A stretch of 64,000 nt of DNA from contig CP016093.1 in the NCBI GenBank assembly GCA_001664005.1, positions 4,207,031 through 4,271,030 on the forward strand. The letters run 5' to 3'. A program made the translations under genes and the position numbers. The first letter of the stretch is position 1, and the number at the start of each line of letters is the position of its first letter. Source of the stretch: Rhizobiales bacterium NRL2 (lineage in GTDB: Bacteria > Pseudomonadota > Alphaproteobacteria > Minwuiales > Minwuiaceae). This document shows positions 54,765-63,960 of this stretch, in pieces. The notes beneath the pieces are model-generated. The model was given only the letters and a program-made list of their open reading frames with translations. It was not told where the DNA came from and did not search any database.

Positions 54765-55462
54765 CAGGCGGCGCGCTCCACACCCGGCTCCTCGGAGGCG
54801 ATCACGCCATCCTTCAGCCTGAGGATGCGGCCGCAGCGCTTGGCCAGCTTCTCGTCATGGGTGACCAGCAGCAGCGTCGTATCGCGTTCGCGGTTGGCGC
54901 GGAACAGCAGATCGACGATCCGCCCACCGGTTTCGCCGTCCAGATTGCCCGTCGGCTCGTCGGCCAGGATGACCTCCGGATCGGCGGCCAGCGCCCGGGC
55001 GACGGCGACACGCTGCTGCTCGCCGCCGGAAAGCTGGCTGGGATAGTGGCCGGTGCGCTCGGCCAGGCCGACGGTCTCGAGTTCCCGCGCGGCGCGGCCG
55101 AAGGGGTCGGCGCGGCCGGCAAGCTCCAGCGGCGCCGCGACGTTCTCCAGCGCCGTCATGGTGGGCAGCAGGTGGAACGACTGGAAGACGATGGAAACGT
55201 GGTCGCGGCGGAACAGCGCCAGCTGGTCCTCGTTCAGGCCGGTCAGGTCGCGACCGCGGAACGACAGCGCGCCGGAGGTCACGGCCTCCAGCCCGCCGAC
55301 GATGGAAAGCAGGGTCGACTTGCCGGAACCGGAAGGCCCGAGGATGGCAACCGTCTCGCCAGCCCCTATATCAAGGTCGATGCCGCGCAGGATCCGGACC
55401 GGACCGGCGGCGCCGTCGAGCGTGACATGCACGTCCTTCAGGGTGATCTGACTTTCGGCCAT
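54764..55462 (-). CDS. ABC transporter ATP-binding protein (YbbA family)
   Basis: A 232-residue ATPase of the LolD/MacB-like group. Walker A GPSGSGKST, Q-loop FQSFHLLPTMTALENV, signature LSGGEQQRVAVARAL, Walker B ILADEPTGNLD and switch His LLVTHD are all visible. It powers the permease downstream. Its ATG lies within CATG shared with the divergent esterase gene, so the two start codons overlap if the esterase starts at 55461. Confidence 0.93.
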   Translation of the reverse strand: MAESQITLKDVHVTLDGAAGPVRILRGIDLDIGAGETVAILGPSGSGKSTLLSIVGGLEAVTSGALSFRGRDLTGLNEDQLALFRRDHVSIVFQSFHLLPTMTALENVAAPLELAGRADPFGRAARELETVGLAERTGHYPSQLSGGEQQRVAVARALAADPEVILADEPTGNLDGETGGRIVDLLFRANRERDTTLLLVTHDEKLAKRCGRILRLKDGVIASEEPGVERAA

Positions 55463-56135
55463 GCAAATTCCTTCAGTCCCGCGCGTTCCCGCCAGCACCC
55501 GATATGGCTGGCCCCGCGCCGCGATCAACATGCTGTTGCTTTTGGTTACGCTCACGATCGCACAACCGATCAGCGCTGCCGAAGGATGGCGCGTCGTCAT
55601 GCTGGGCGATTCCATCACCGCGGGCTATGGCCTGGCGCAGGGCGACGCCCTGCCTGTCCGCCTTCAGGAGGCGCTGACCGACCGCGGCCTGGACGTGACG
55701 ATCGAGAACGCCGGCGTTTCCGGCGACACCACGGCCGGCGGCCTCTCCCGCCTCGACTGGGCGGTGCAGGGCGAGCCGGATCTGGTGATCGTGGCGCTGG
55801 GCGGCAATGACGGACTGCGCGGTATCGACCCGGCCGACACCCGGCGCAACATGGACCGGATCGTCGGCCGGCTGACGGAGCGCGGCATACCCGTCCTGGT
55901 CGCCGGCATGCAGGCCCCGCCCAACATGGGCGGCGACTACGCCCGGGCGTTCAACGCCATCTTCCCGGAGGTCGCGGAAGCGCACGGCGCCGCCTTCTAT
56001 CCCTTTCTGCTGGAAGGCGTGGCCGCCGACCCGGCGCTGAACCAGCCAGACGGCATCCATCCCAACGCCGAAGGCGCCCGACTGATCGCCGAACGCATGT
56101 CCGAACCGGTCGCCCGGGCGTTGAAAGGTTCGTGA
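55461..56135 (+). CDS. Arylesterase/lysophospholipase (TesA-like GDSL)
   Basis: A 224-residue GDSL/SGNH hydrolase. Ser is S51 in MLGDSITAGYG, GND is in ALGGNDGLRG, and the Asp-His pair is in DGIHPN. A signal peptide is present either way. The start is unclear: ATG 55461 overlaps the divergent ybbA start and gives a long basic leader; ATG 55530 starts at MLLLLVTLTIAQ, a short but lysine-free signal. Neither has a good ribosome site. E. coli TesA is likewise periplasmic and divergent from ybbA. Confidence 0.88.
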   Translation: MQIPSVPRVPASTRYGWPRAAINMLLLLVTLTIAQPISAAEGWRVVMLGDSITAGYGLAQGDALPVRLQEALTDRGLDVTIENAGVSGDTTAGGLSRLDWAVQGEPDLVIVALGGNDGLRGIDPADTRRNMDRIVGRLTERGIPVLVAGMQAPPNMGGDYARAFNAIFPEVAEAHGAAFYPFLLEGVAADPALNQPDGIHPNAEGARLIAERMSEPVARALKGS

Positions 56136-56206
56136 TCCGGCGGCGGGCCGGCGGCGAATCGGCGTTATAGTGAAAGCGGCATATCCTGCAGCGACGGAGG
56201 ACGAGC

Positions 56207-56554
56207 ATGAGCGTCACGATCTACCACAACCCCCGTTGCTCGAAATCGCGCGAGACCCTGAACCTGCTGAAGGAGCGGGGCGTCGAGCCGACGGTCATCG
56301 AATATCTCAAGACGCCGCCGACCGCGGCCGAACTGGCCGATATCCTGACCAAGCTCGGCATGACGCCGCGTGATCTGATGCGCCGCAAGGAGCCGGAGTA
56401 CAAGGAACAGGGCCTGGACGACCCCGCACTCTCCGACGGCCAGCTCATCGAGGCGATGGTGGGCACGCCGAAGCTGATCGAGCGTCCCATCGTGCTCTCC
56501 GGCGCGAAGGCCGCCCTCGGCCGGCCGCCGGAAAAGGCGCTCGACATCGTCTGA
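56207..56554 (+). CDS. ArsC-family (glutaredoxin-fold arsenate reductase) protein
   Basis: A 115-residue protein. The active Cys is C11 in NPRCSKSRET, and the Arg that stabilises oxyanions is R93 in LIERPIVL. These match glutaredoxin-dependent ArsC, so arsenate reductase is likely, but Spx/MgsR-like relatives without that activity share the fold. No ars operon genes are nearby. GGAGGA stands before the ATG. Confidence 0.9.
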   Translation: MSVTIYHNPRCSKSRETLNLLKERGVEPTVIEYLKTPPTAAELADILTKLGMTPRDLMRRKEPEYKEQGLDDPALSDGQLIEAMVGTPKLIERPIVLSGAKAALGRPPEKALDIV

Positions 56555-56591
56555 GCGCCGCCCTGCCCCTCTGCGACCATGGAGCGGATCC

Positions 56592-57158
56592 ATGCGCCTG
56601 TTCATAGGCATCCGACTGCCCGAGCCCGTCGCCGAGCGCCTGGCGATGACGGCGGGCGGCGTCCCCGGCGCGCGGTGGATCCCGCGCGAGAACCTGCACC
56701 TGACCCTGCGCTTCCTGGGCGACACGGAAACGCCCATGGCCGAGGATCTGGTGGACGAACTGTCGGCGCTGCGCGCGCCGGCCTTCGACCTGCGCCTCGC
56801 GGGCGTCGGGCTGTTCGGCGACCGCAGGCGCACGCGGATGCTCTGGGCCGGCGTCGAGCCGCAGCCGGCGCTGACCCACCTGCAGAAGAAGGTCGAGCAG
56901 GCCGCGCAGCGGGCCGGCTTCGAACCGGAACGGCGCAAGTTCCATCCGCACGTGACCCTCGCCCGGCTGAGAGACGCGCCGCGCTCCAGGATCCAGCAGT
57001 TCCTGCACGAGAACGGCGATCTCTCCACGCCGCCCTTCGAAGTGGTCGATTTCACGCTCTACCGCAGCTTCCTGTCCTCGGACGGCGCGCGCTACGAGCC
57101 GCAATGCGACTTCGAACTCGACCCGCCCGCGGACCCGCTCAGGGCGGCGGCTGTTTAG
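56592..57158 (+). CDS. thpR: RNA 2',3'-cyclic phosphodiesterase
   Basis: A 188-residue 2H phosphoesterase. Both HxT motifs are present: H36-L-T38 (NLHLTLRF) and H120-V-T122 (HPHVTLARL). The family opens RNA cyclic phosphate or hydrolyses nucleotides and was once called 2'-5' RNA ligase. It is 37 bp after arsC and likely read with it. Confidence 0.92.
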   Translation: MRLFIGIRLPEPVAERLAMTAGGVPGARWIPRENLHLTLRFLGDTETPMAEDLVDELSALRAPAFDLRLAGVGLFGDRRRTRMLWAGVEPQPALTHLQKKVEQAAQRAGFEPERRKFHPHVTLARLRDAPRSRIQQFLHENGDLSTPPFEVVDFTLYRSFLSSDGARYEPQCDFELDPPADPLRAAAV

Positions 57159-57260
57159 ACATATGTGTGGTGACGACACCCCCTCCCCGCCCCTTCCCCT
57201 GTCAGGGGGAGGGTGGTCGAGCGTCGCGAGACCGGGAGGGGGTCGAGAGCGGGCCCGGAG

Positions 57261-58652
57261 CTACTCCCCCGCCTGCTCGGGCAGCATGCGGGCGGCGTGG
57301 AGCGCCTTCTGTTTGGCGTGCTCCATGTCGTAGTGCTTGCGGGTAACGATGCGCTGGGCGTAGAGCCCGCCGCCGGCCTGGATGTTGGTGACGTAGCGCC
57401 AGCCGCCCATGGCGTCGGCGGTGAGGTCCCGGATGGCGTGAAACAGCTTCATGCGGTACTCGCCGTCGATCTCGGGATTGGCTGTCATGTACTTGCGCAC
57501 CAGCGGGCCGACCTCGTTGTTCTCCAGGTCCGCGATGGCCGGCGCGGTCAGCACCGAGCCGCCGGCGATATCGTGGAGATGGCGGCACATCATGTTGTAC
57601 TGGGTCGCCGCCTGGTACTTGCCGGCATTGGTGTAGAGCTCGGAGGGGAAGGCCGCGCCGTTGTCGCCGATGACGCAGTTGGCGATCGCCGCCTCCAGCG
57701 CGCCGCGGATCAGCGTCGCGTGAATGATCATTTCCGAGATCTTCTCGCGGACGTGCTGCACCTTGGCCAGGCCGTTGGCTTCGGCGATGAGCTGTGCGAA
57801 GCCGACCAGTTCGTCGGCCTCGTTGGCCATGAAGGTGAGCCCGCCCAGCCGCTCCCACAGACCCAGTGAATGCGCGAACTGCCCGGCGTGTTTCGTCTCG
57901 CCGTTCAGGAAGATGCGCTCCTCCGGCACGAAGACGTCGTCGAAGATGACGAAGCCTTCCGGCATGTGGTTCTGGCGGCTGACGGGGAAGACGCGGTCGT
58001 CCTCGTGGCGCGGCGCGTAGGAGGTGTTGACGATCTTCACGCCCGGCGCGTTGACCGGCACGGCGCAGGCGATGGCGTAGTCCTCCTCGCCCGGCTTCAT
58101 CGCCTTGGTGGGAATGACCATGGTCTCGTGGCCCAGCGAGGCGCCGGTGATGTGCAGCTTGGCGCCCCGGATGACGACGCCGTCGGGGCGGCGTTCCACG
58201 ACGCGCGTATAGGCGTCCGGGTCGGCCTGCTTGCCGGGGCTGAGCGAGCGGTCGCCCTTGCCGTCGGTAATGCACTCGGTGATGCGGATATCGCGGCGCT
58301 GGGCGTCCTCGATCCAGGCCTGGATGCGCCGGGCGTATTCGGGATGCTCGTCGCCGATGCGGCCGGCGGCCGTCATCAGGGTCATGATCGACTGGTTGGT
58401 CGTGTTGGCGACGATATCGGCGTCGGAGACCACCGGCAGGCGCGCCTTGAGGTCCTCCGCCGAGCGCGGAATGGACATCAGCGGGCTGGTGGCGTCCGGC
58501 CCCGGGCGGTAGAGCTTGTCGTAGCCCTCGGCGATCAGCCGGGCCGACTCGCCCATGATCTTGTCGTCGAGAATGTTCTCGATCTTGCGGCCTTCGAAAT
58601 AGGTCGCGCGCCCGTCGTCAAGCGACGCCAGGTACTGCTCGCCTGTCATCAT
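57261..58652 (-). CDS. 4-Hydroxyphenylacetate 3-hydroxylase (HpaB)-family oxygenase
   Basis: A 463-residue flavin-dependent HpaB-type protein. It has the family opening TGEQYLASLDDGRATYFEG, VIRGAKLHITGASLGHE and the C-terminal ITRKHYDMEHAKQKAL-like end. The CxxxC cluster pair of 4-hydroxybutyryl-CoA dehydratase is absent, so the FAD monooxygenase branch is more likely. No HpaC reductase is adjacent; a flavin reductase lies at 47929. ATG 58652 is chosen (GGGGAGGA upstream); a second ATG follows at 58649. Substrate unknown, probably a phenol. Confidence 0.85.
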   Translation of the reverse strand: MMTGEQYLASLDDGRATYFEGRKIENILDDKIMGESARLIAEGYDKLYRPGPDATSPLMSIPRSAEDLKARLPVVSDADIVANTTNQSIMTLMTAAGRIGDEHPEYARRIQAWIEDAQRRDIRITECITDGKGDRSLSPGKQADPDAYTRVVERRPDGVVIRGAKLHITGASLGHETMVIPTKAMKPGEEDYAIACAVPVNAPGVKIVNTSYAPRHEDDRVFPVSRQNHMPEGFVIFDDVFVPEERIFLNGETKHAGQFAHSLGLWERLGGLTFMANEADELVGFAQLIAEANGLAKVQHVREKISEMIIHATLIRGALEAAIANCVIGDNGAAFPSELYTNAGKYQAATQYNMMCRHLHDIAGGSVLTAPAIADLENNEVGPLVRKYMTANPEIDGEYRMKLFHAIRDLTADAMGGWRYVTNIQAGGGLYAQRIVTRKHYDMEHAKQKALHAARMLPEQAGE

Positions 58653-58749
58653 GGTCCGGATCCTCCCCGATCGAACGTTCACAAAGTTGCGCCTATCGTG
58701 ACAGCACCGCCGGTAGCGTCAAGCGGCGCCGGCCGGGGGGTCGGGAATG

Positions 58750-60435
58750 TCAGGGGCGCACGGGCTCCAGAACCGCCGCCGGCGGGCACGGCGCCTGTCC
58801 GGGCCATGGCCCCTCTCCGCGCCGCAGATAGAGGTCGAAGTCGACATGCTGCAGCGTCTCGGCGGCGGCAGTCTGCTGCGTCGAGCCATGCAGCGGCCGG
58901 ACCGCGATGTCGATGTCGCCGAAGCGTCCGCGGTAGACCGGATTGGCGCCCGCCTCCGCCGCGAGCAGCGCCGCCGTCGGCAGCAACGCCACCCGGCAGG
59001 CGCCGAGCCGGATTTCCAGACCGGTCTCGTCCAATTCCGCAGTGAGCCGCGCGGCGTCCGCCCCAGGCAGCACGAATCCGGCAGGGCCGGAGCCGCCGCG
59101 GACCGTTGCGATCATCCGGGTCACCGCCCACAGGCCGGGCAGCACTTCCAGCGGCATGCCCCCTTCCGACCATTGCTCAGGGCGGTAGTTCCGCTCCGCC
59201 AGCGGCCCCGCCTCTGCGCGCCGTTCGGCCTCCCGTTCGCCCCAGGGCGCCAGGTAGGTGGAGGTTACGGGGAAGGCCGCGGCGATCCCGGCCAGCATCG
59301 CCGCGACGAAGCCGGTCGCCAGGCGCGGCGCGCGCGGCTCCGCCCGCCAGGTGACATAGAGCGAGGTGCCCAGCAGCCAGAGCAGCAGGGTCAGCGCGAA
59401 GGCGCCGATATAGCTCTCCTCGAAATGCTCCGCCGGCCAGGTGACCGCGTAGAGGCCGACGGCGACCGGCGCGATGAGAACCGCGCCCATCCAGCGCCGC
59501 CAGCGCGCCATGACCGTGCTGCGGCCGGCATGGCGGAGCGCGGTGGCGTAGCAGATCGCTGTCGCCAGCCCGCCCGCGGCCACCAGCGCGGCGACCGCAT
59601 GGGCCGGCACATTCTCGCCGCCTTCGAACAGCCAGCGGCCGAGCCCGGCATAGGCGATGGCGGCGAGCGCCAGCCAGCCGGGCAGGACGATCCAGTGCGC
59701 GGCCAGACGGAACCAGCGCGGGGTCGGTGGCACCTCGGTCGGGTCGCGCCGGTCGATGCGGGGCAGTTCGCTGAGCGCGTACCAGGGCCAGAACAGGCAG
59801 AGCGCGACGGTGGCGAACACGCCGATCACTTCGGCTTCGGGGTCGATGCCGGCGACCATCGTCGCGCCGAGGTAGACCGCCATGAGCACGGCAAGCGCCA
59901 GCCCGGCGATGAACAGCCCCAGGAACCCGGCGAAGATCGAAGCGATCGTCCACCAGATGAAGCGGTCATTGCCCACCCGCCCCGCGGCATAGGGCAGGAC
60001 GAAGGCCGCAACCACGCCGGCGGCCACGAGATGCAGGGCGACGGCGTTGGCCTGCGCCCGCTGCAGTGCCGCCGTCTCCGCCCAGCGCAGGCCGAGCGAA
60101 AAGGCGAAATCGACGGAAACCAGGATCATGCAAACGAGGATCGCCGGCGCCGGCACCGCGGCCGCGAGGATCGCCAGCCGCCGCTTCAGATGCGGCGCCC
60201 GTTCGCCCAGCCGCGCGAGACCGAGTGTCACGAAGAAGCTGACGAGACAGCCCAGGAAGATCCCGTAGACCATGCGGGGGGTCAGGATCCAGGGCGGACC
60301 GTCGTTGAACAGCTGCTCCCAGACCAGCCAGAGCGCGGTTCCCGCCGCGATGGCGAAGGGCCAGGGGAAACGCCGCGGCACTTCCGACAGGTCCTGCCAG
60401 AATCCGCCCCCCGCCTTCGCCGGCCCTTCCGTCAT
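58750..60435 (-). CDS. Polytopic membrane protein (DUF4153-like)
   Basis: A 561-residue membrane protein with at least 10 hydrophobic helices in residues 1-390 and a soluble C-terminal part of about 170 residues. It fits the DUF4153 group by pattern, but no motif of known function is visible. It starts MTEGPAKAGGGFWQDLSEVP and is convergent with the HpaB gene's upstream neighbour and divergent from the alcohol dehydrogenase gene. Function unknown. Confidence 0.65.
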   Translation of the reverse strand: MTEGPAKAGGGFWQDLSEVPRRFPWPFAIAAGTALWLVWEQLFNDGPPWILTPRMVYGIFLGCLVSFFVTLGLARLGERAPHLKRRLAILAAAVPAPAILVCMILVSVDFAFSLGLRWAETAALQRAQANAVALHLVAAGVVAAFVLPYAAGRVGNDRFIWWTIASIFAGFLGLFIAGLALAVLMAVYLGATMVAGIDPEAEVIGVFATVALCLFWPWYALSELPRIDRRDPTEVPPTPRWFRLAAHWIVLPGWLALAAIAYAGLGRWLFEGGENVPAHAVAALVAAGGLATAICYATALRHAGRSTVMARWRRWMGAVLIAPVAVGLYAVTWPAEHFEESYIGAFALTLLLWLLGTSLYVTWRAEPRAPRLATGFVAAMLAGIAAAFPVTSTYLAPWGEREAERRAEAGPLAERNYRPEQWSEGGMPLEVLPGLWAVTRMIATVRGGSGPAGFVLPGADAARLTAELDETGLEIRLGACRVALLPTAALLAAEAGANPVYRGRFGDIDIAVRPLHGSTQQTAAAETLQHVDFDLYLRRGEGPWPGQAPCPPAAVLEPVRP

Positions 60436-60562
60436 CGCGCAACGCTCCGCCGTCCGTCCGAGTTTCTCAGACTAACGGCGAATATGGCGCGGATGGGACG
60501 GGATTGCGCCCCCGCAATGCACGGCTAAAGTCGTCCCACGCATTGCAGGGGGAGCAGCGGCC

Positions 60563-61705
60563 ATGGCCATCATCACCTACGTCAACCAGTGCCATATCGA
60601 GCATGGCGCCATCGACATGCTGGCCGACAGCCTGGCGCAGCTCGGCATGCGCCGGCCGCTGATCTGCACCGACCGGGGGCTGGTCGCACTGGGCATGGCC
60701 GACGAACTGCGCCGCCGCATCCCCAACGACGTCCAGGCGACGCTCTATGACGGCACGCCCGAAAACCCGACCGAACGGGCGGTGAAGGACGCGCTCCGGC
60801 TGTTCCGCGAGAACGACTGCGACGGCATCGTGGCGCTCGGCGGCGGATCGTCCATGGACCTGGCCAAGGGCGTGGCCCTGCTGGCCACCCATGACGAGCC
60901 CCTGGCCGGGTACAACGCCGCCACCGGCGGCGGCGCGAAGATCGGTCCCTGCGCGCCGATGATCGTGATCCCGACCACCTCCGGCACCGGCTCCGAGGTC
61001 AGCCGCGGCGCGGTGATCATTACCGAAGACGGCCGCAAGCTGGTCTTCGGCAGCCCGCACATGCTGCCGAAGATCGCGCTCTGCGATCCCGACCTGACGC
61101 TCGGCCTGCCGGCGCGGCTGACCGCGGCCACCGGCATGGACGCCGTCACCCATCTGATGGAGGCGGTGATGAGCCCGGTCGACAACCCGCCGGCGGAGGC
61201 CATCGGGCTGGACGGGCTGTGGCGCGCCGTGGGCCAGGGCAATCTGATCCGCGCGACGGAGAACGGCCGGGACAGGGCGGCGCGCAAGGAGATGATGATC
61301 GCCGCCGCCGAGGGGGCGCTGGCCTTCCAGAAGGGCCTCGGCGCGGTCCACGCCATGAGCCACGCCATCGGCCGCATCGCCGCGCTCAACCTGCACCACG
61401 GCACGCTGAACGCCGTCTGCCTGCCGGCCTGTCTGCGCTACAACGACGAGGTATTGGGGGAGAAACGCGACAGGCTGCGCCACGCCATGGGCCTGAAGGC
61501 GGGCGAGCCGCTGGACCGGGCCGTCGAGGCGCTGAACGCGAAGCTCGGCCTGCCCGCGAACCTCTCGGAGATGGGCGTCACCGAGGACATGATGCCCGGC
61601 CTGATCGAACACGCGCTGGCCGACCCCACCACGCCGACCAACGCGCGGCCGGTCGATGCCGCCGGCTTCGAGGCGCTTTACCGCGACGCAATGGGCATCG
61701 GCTGA
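60563..61705 (+). CDS. Iron-containing alcohol dehydrogenase
   Basis: A 380-residue group III alcohol dehydrogenase. The NAD-binding motif is LGGGSSMDLAKG; the metal ligands are the Asp and His of GMDAVTHLMEA, a His of VHAMSHAIG, and LHHGTLNAVC. Compatible substrates include 1,3-diols, hydroxybutyrate or lactaldehyde; none is specific. It is followed by family B palindromes and an MFS gene. Confidence 0.92.
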   Translation: MAIITYVNQCHIEHGAIDMLADSLAQLGMRRPLICTDRGLVALGMADELRRRIPNDVQATLYDGTPENPTERAVKDALRLFRENDCDGIVALGGGSSMDLAKGVALLATHDEPLAGYNAATGGGAKIGPCAPMIVIPTTSGTGSEVSRGAVIITEDGRKLVFGSPHMLPKIALCDPDLTLGLPARLTAATGMDAVTHLMEAVMSPVDNPPAEAIGLDGLWRAVGQGNLIRATENGRDRAARKEMMIAAAEGALAFQKGLGAVHAMSHAIGRIAALNLHHGTLNAVCLPACLRYNDEVLGEKRDRLRHAMGLKAGEPLDRAVEALNAKLGLPANLSEMGVTEDMMPGLIEHALADPTTPTNARPVDAAGFEALYRDAMGIG

Positions 61706-61719
61706 CTGCGACAGACCGG

Positions 61720-61805
61720 GTTCCGGGATCCAGTCCCGGAACGGGCCCGGTTCCGGCTACCAAGCCCACTATCTCGTTTCCCGGCCCCGGGACTTGATCC
61801 CGGGG
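61720..61805. repeat. Paired REP-like palindromes, family B
   Basis: GTTCCGGGA/TCCCGGAAC (61720-61742) and CCCCGGGA/TCCCGGGG (61785-61805), separated by about 42 nt. The second matches the cores at 18-38 and 7743-7763. It lies in the alcohol dehydrogenase-MFS gap. Confidence 0.7.
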
Positions 61806-61854
61806 TCCAGCACGACATCTCTCTCGCTCCTCTATTTTCCGGAGAATCATCCAG

Positions 61855-62997
61855 ATGAAAGCTCTCTGGGGGCTGGCGCTGGGCAATTTCGCGGTCGGCA
61901 CCGGCGCGCTGGTCGTGGCCGGCGTGCTGCCCGACATCGCCCGCGACCTGGGCGTCCCGGACGCCCGCTCCGGCCATCTCATCTCGCTCTACGCCATCGC
62001 CTATGCGCTGGGCGCGCCGCTGCTCGGCTCCCTGACCGGCGGGTTCGACCGCCGGCGGCTGCTGGTCGGCGCGGCGGCGCTGATCGCCGTCGCCAACACG
62101 GTGGCGGCCGTGGCGGCGAGCTTCGATCTGCTGCTGTTCGCGCGCATCGCCTCGGCGCTGGGCGCGGCCATCTTCTCGCCGATCGGCGCCGCGGTGGCCA
62201 GCACGCTGGTCCCGCCCGAACGCGTCGCCCGCGCGCTCTCGCTGGTCTTCGGCGGCTTCGTCGTCGCCACGGTCCTCGGCGTGCCGCTGGGCACCTGGCT
62301 GGGCGGCAATTTCGGCTGGCCCGTGACCTTCTGGTTCGTGGCCGCCCTGGCCGCGGGCGCCACGATCTCGGCCCTGGTCACGGTTCCGAAGGGTCTCAAG
62401 GCGCGGGGCGCGGGCTTCCGGCCGCTGATCGCGGTGCTGTCCAACCACCGCATGGTGCTGGCGCTGTCGGTCGGCGTCGGCCACATGGCCTGCCAGTTCA
62501 TCCCCTATACCTTCATCGCCCTGATCCTGAGCCAGCGGTCCGGCGCGGACACCAACGACATCACGGTCGTGCTGCTGCTGTTCGGCCTGTTCAGCTTCAT
62601 CGGCAATATCGTCGGCGGGCGTATCACCGACCGCTTCGGCACGACCGTCACGATTCTGGGCGGGCTCTTCACCCTGCCTGTCATCTTCGCCGGCTTCGAC
62701 CTGCTGGACACCGGGGTGATCGCCGCCTGCATCATGCTCTCGGTCTGGGGCGCCGCCGGGTTCAGCTTCGCGGTCGCCCAGCAGGCCCGGCTGGTCGGCC
62801 TCGCGCCCGAGCAGAGCAGCACCGCGCTCTCGCTGCACGCCTCCTCGATGTATCTCGGACAGGCGCTCGGCGCCCTCGTCGGCGCCCAGGTGCTGCGCGG
62901 CATGGACCTCTACGCGCTGCAGTGGTTCGCCCTCGCCGGCGCGCTGCTCACCCTGACGCTGTTCCTGATATCGCGGCGGCAGTGGCGCGGCCGCTGA
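61855..62997 (+). CDS. MFS transporter
   Basis: A 380-residue, 12-helix major facilitator. MFS loop features appear as GSLTGGFDRRRLLVG between helices 2-3 and GGRITDRFGTTVTI in the second half. It starts MKALWGLALGNFAVGTGALVVAGVLPDIA, cut here at its normal place, and resembles AraJ/arabinose-efflux-like or drug-efflux proteins. GGAGA precedes the ATG by 9 bp. Confidence 0.87.
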   Translation: MKALWGLALGNFAVGTGALVVAGVLPDIARDLGVPDARSGHLISLYAIAYALGAPLLGSLTGGFDRRRLLVGAAALIAVANTVAAVAASFDLLLFARIASALGAAIFSPIGAAVASTLVPPERVARALSLVFGGFVVATVLGVPLGTWLGGNFGWPVTFWFVAALAAGATISALVTVPKGLKARGAGFRPLIAVLSNHRMVLALSVGVGHMACQFIPYTFIALILSQRSGADTNDITVVLLLFGLFSFIGNIVGGRITDRFGTTVTILGGLFTLPVIFAGFDLLDTGVIAACIMLSVWGAAGFSFAVAQQARLVGLAPEQSSTALSLHASSMYLGQALGALVGAQVLRGMDLYALQWFALAGALLTLTLFLISRRQWRGR

Positions 62998-63061
62998 CGC
63001 GCCGGCCGCGATCGGATAGACTGGCGGCCATCGACCAAGCCACCGAACGGGGAGAACAACA

Positions 63062-63835
63062 ATGTCAGCGAACGTGGCCCGTCATCCCAGCGCCCGCCCC
63101 GACGGCATCACCGCCGAGGAATGGCAGGCGCGGCTCGACCTCGCCGCCTGCTACCGGCTGGTGCGCATGTTCGGCATGGACGACCTGATCTACACCCACA
63201 TCTCCGCCCGCGTACCGGGACCGGAAGAGCATTTCCTGATCAACGGCTTCGGCCTGCTCTACGAGGAGATCACGGCGTCGAACCTGGTCAAGGTCGACCT
63301 GGACGGCAACGTGGTCTCGGAGAGCGAATACGGCATCAATCCCGCCGGCTACGTCATCCACAGCTGCATCCATCGCGAACGCCCGAGCGTCGGCTGCGTG
63401 CTGCACACCCACACCGTCGCCGGCACCGGCGTCTCGGCGCAGGACGGCGGTCTGCTGCCGCTCAGCCAGACGTCCATGCTGTTCACCGACAACGTCGCCT
63501 ACCACGACTACGAAGGCATCGCGCTGCGCGAGGAGGAACAGGAGCGGCTGGTGGCCGACCTGGGTGAGAAGAACGTCATGATCCTGCGCAATCATGGTCT
63601 GCTGACCGTGGGCGAGACCGTGGCCGAGGCGTTCCTTTACATGCATTACATGGAACAGGCCTGCCGCATGCAGATCGCCGCCCAGGCCGGCGGCAAGCTG
63701 GTGACCCCGCCGAAGCAAGTGCAGGAATATGTCCGCCAGGCCGCGATGGGCGGCTTCGGCGCCGGTGTCGGACAGCGCGAGTTCGCCGCCCTCATCCGCC
63801 GCCTCGACCGCCAGGACACGAGCTGGCGGGAATAG
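63062..63835 (+). CDS. Class II aldolase/adducin-family protein
   Basis: A 257-residue zinc aldolase-type protein. The metal His pair is H115 and H117 in VLHTHTVAG, and a third His is H178 in LRNHGLLTVGE. The N-terminal part ACYRLVRMFGMDDLIYTHISAR is the usual one. A Glu base would be expected in EE near 69-70. It might cleave sugar phosphates or be a non-enzymatic adducin-like protein. GGGGAGAA precedes the ATG. Confidence 0.9.
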   Translation: MSANVARHPSARPDGITAEEWQARLDLAACYRLVRMFGMDDLIYTHISARVPGPEEHFLINGFGLLYEEITASNLVKVDLDGNVVSESEYGINPAGYVIHSCIHRERPSVGCVLHTHTVAGTGVSAQDGGLLPLSQTSMLFTDNVAYHDYEGIALREEEQERLVADLGEKNVMILRNHGLLTVGETVAEAFLYMHYMEQACRMQIAAQAGGKLVTPPKQVQEYVRQAAMGGFGAGVGQREFAALIRRLDRQDTSWRE

Positions 63836-63852
63836 CGTTCGAAACCGATCGG

Positions 63853-63960
63853 GTCACCCCCGCCTTGCGCGGGGGTCCGGTCGGGCGTGCCCGCCTGGCT
63901 GACGCCGGCGAGGACTGAAACCTCCGCGCTTCCCGGATGCCCGCACAGGGCGGGCATGAC
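63853..63960. repeat. REPIN-like inverted element, family A
   Basis: Begins GTCACCCCCGCC and ends GGCGGGCATGAC, with inner GGGGGTCCGG and CCCGGATGCCCGC. It lies after the aldolase and fills the end of the window; nothing further is recognisable to 64000. Confidence 0.7.

Noticed and set aside
57261-58652. 4-hydroxybutyryl-CoA dehydratase
   Set aside because: The CxxxC and His/Cys ligands of its [4Fe-4S] cluster are not present; the HpaB-type monooxygenase branch fits better.
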